Source of the DNA: Anabas testudineus
Lineage: Eukaryota; Chordata; Actinopteri; Anabantiformes; Anabantidae
Direction: 5' to 3'
Assembly (NCBI RefSeq): GCF_900324465.2
Contig: NC_046614.1
Span: 24,525,236-24,589,235, forward strand
DNA: 64,000 bases
The notes beneath the pieces were generated by a model. The model ran no database searches. It was not told where the DNA came from and was given only the letters and a program-made list of their open reading frames with translations. A program made the translations under genes and the position numbers. Of this stretch, positions 62,465 to 64,000 are shown in pieces; positions within the stretch are counted from its first letter, which is position 1, and each line of letters opens with the position of its first letter.

Positions 62465-62624
62465 GTGTGTGTGTGTGTGTCTGTAGGACAAAGACTCCTC
62501 AGTATGACTTTCTTTACCCCCCCAAACTCCCCCTTCCTGTCTCCCTCACTAAACAATCTACTACGATCCTGCTGCGACTGCTGCTGACCACGTGCAACAC
62601 ACACACACACACACACACACACAA
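62465..62624. repeat. (TG)n and (CA)n microsatellites in inverted arrangement
   Basis: TG repeat at 62465-62480 and CA repeat at 62596-62624, separated by about 115 bp, so the two are complementary. Confidence 0.9.
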
Positions 62625-63769
62625 GTTCTATAATTATCCACAAAAAGAATCATTCAGCTCAGACCTGATATTTTCTCGTTAAACATTTCATTGACTGGAT
62701 GATGGTGACGGCTGCTACTGGTGGCGACTGTGAGCCAGTTTATAATGTGTCTCTTAACTTCGTAGCTATTTCCTTTAATTAACACTTTAAACAAATTGAA
62801 ACTGTCTCCTCTCTGTCCAGCTGCCTGAATATATTTGATTTATAGAACTACACATTATGCTGTGTAACTACTGCCTCAAAGTAAATCATTTAGTGTAATT
62901 ATCAGAATGACTTTATTGAAAATGTCTAAGCTGAAAGAAAATGAAATAAAATGAGCTGTAAGTGGTCATGGAGCAGTTGGAAGTGTCCAGCAGCCTCACA
63001 GTTTACAGAGCTACTTGTTGAACAGGAGTCAAAGAGCAGGAGCCGCTGTTGACGTTGGCATGAATGTGAGATTACAATGACAAACGATACTGTGACTGTT
63101 TCTGAAAAGCTCTCTTAAAGTCCAGGCGGTAAAAATAAACGGCTGCGTTTCCACTGGTCTGAGTTTTGTTGCAGCAGAGTTTCAAAAGGGTAAAAGGTCA
63201 AAATAAAAATCAGCTTTAACGTCCCAGCTACAGTTCAACCATCATCAAATCAGTGGAAAACCAGTTTATAGAAATACTCAGTTACAAGTAAAAGTATAAA
63301 AGAGAATTGGAAATGTAGTTTAAAGATTAAAACTGTTTCGACTGCAGGAAGATTTTGTTTCTACAGAAGAAACAGGTTTAAATTTAGTTCTGTGGCTCCA
63401 GTTTTATTGCTCCATGAGTTTCTAGTCGAGGTATAGTTCGTACTGAGGGTACAGGATCTGTTGGTTTGAGGTTTACAGGACTGAGCGTCACTGATTAATT
63501 AAATGAAGTGAGTGTAACGACGTAAACAACTGATGCACTTTTGATAATTCAGCAGCCAGTTTTGTAGAAATAGAAATTATTTCCTTCAAGGGACGTTTAC
63601 CCCGGTGCAGGTTTCAATCTCATGGTACTGACTTGTTACTTTAAAGTACCTTTACTCTAGTACTACTCACAGTACTTTTTACTCCACTAAGTGTACTTTA
63701 GTAACTGTTTTATTTACTAGTTAGGTTTTACAGATGCAGGTTACAAAAAGAATCAACTAAACAATACAA

Positions 63770-63770
<1 letters not shown>
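62625..63770. other. intergenic
   Basis: No gene or element recognised. Confidence 0.5.

Positions 63771-63847
<77 letters not shown>
63771..63847. repeat. (ATT)n microsatellite
   Basis: About 25 uninterrupted ATT units. The remaining 150 bp to the window end show no gene. Confidence 0.97.
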
Positions 63848-63848
<1 letters not shown>

Positions 63849-64000
63849 AATGCACAGTCTACACAGTTTTGTCGACTACTGGGTTATATAAAGTTTTAAG
63901 TTTTTGTATTCCTACCCCCTCCGCCTGCTGTCTGGTGGATAAACTTTGGGACATTCTCACTCGGAGATTAGTTTAACACTGGTTGAGTTTGTTTTAGGTG

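Overview
This is a teleost fish genomic window, most likely from a percomorph. The evidence is vertebrate-style spliced genes, a tandem cluster of fish-type odorant receptors related to the 'odorant receptor 131-2-like' family, and a repeat set typical of teleosts: L2 and RTE LINEs, Tc1 transposons, a Penelope-like element, and tRNA-derived SINEs. I assign no species.

Left part (about 0.3-40.6 kb): all receptor genes lie on the minus strand. Eight have intact reading frames: 1131-2251, 7204-8324, 12490-13590, 17007-18085, 23485-24563, 28012-29229, 33525-35204 and 37839-39528. At least four copies are broken (359-559, 6055-6735, 14998-15549, 16118-16800), and small relics lie near 18.2-18.7 and 24.7 kb. 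Every intact gene has the same layout: a short first coding exon (49-52 codons, extracellular N-terminus plus TM1), an intron of 128-751 bp inside the first intracellular loop, and one long exon for TM2-TM7. Most genes also have, 0.2-2.5 kb upstream, an untranslated first exon with a good splice donor, often preceded by a TATA box. The cluster grew by repeated tandem duplication. Units of about 6.1, 6.5 and 4.3 kb can be aligned by eye, including their intergenic repeats.

Middle part (about 40.6-48.8 kb): no confident host gene. The main item is a long 5'-truncated RTE LINE (44.85-47.26 kb).

Right part (48.8-60.5 kb): a complete matrilin-4 gene (matn4) on the minus strand. Fifteen coding exons assemble into 706 residues: signal peptide, vWA1, six EGF modules, vWA2, and a C-terminal cysteine pair with a short coiled coil. 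The last intron is a U12-type AT-AC intron. The remaining sequence to 64 kb is upstream flank with microsatellites.

The two gene sets are functionally unrelated neighbours: chemosensory receptors on one side and a cartilage/extracellular-matrix adaptor on the other. I did not find a convincing undescribed system. The most informative points are the three-exon receptor architecture with a recurring promoter module, an orphan copy of that module, paralogue mosaicism and chimerism, a perfect 38-bp palindrome, and the matn4 AT-AC intron.
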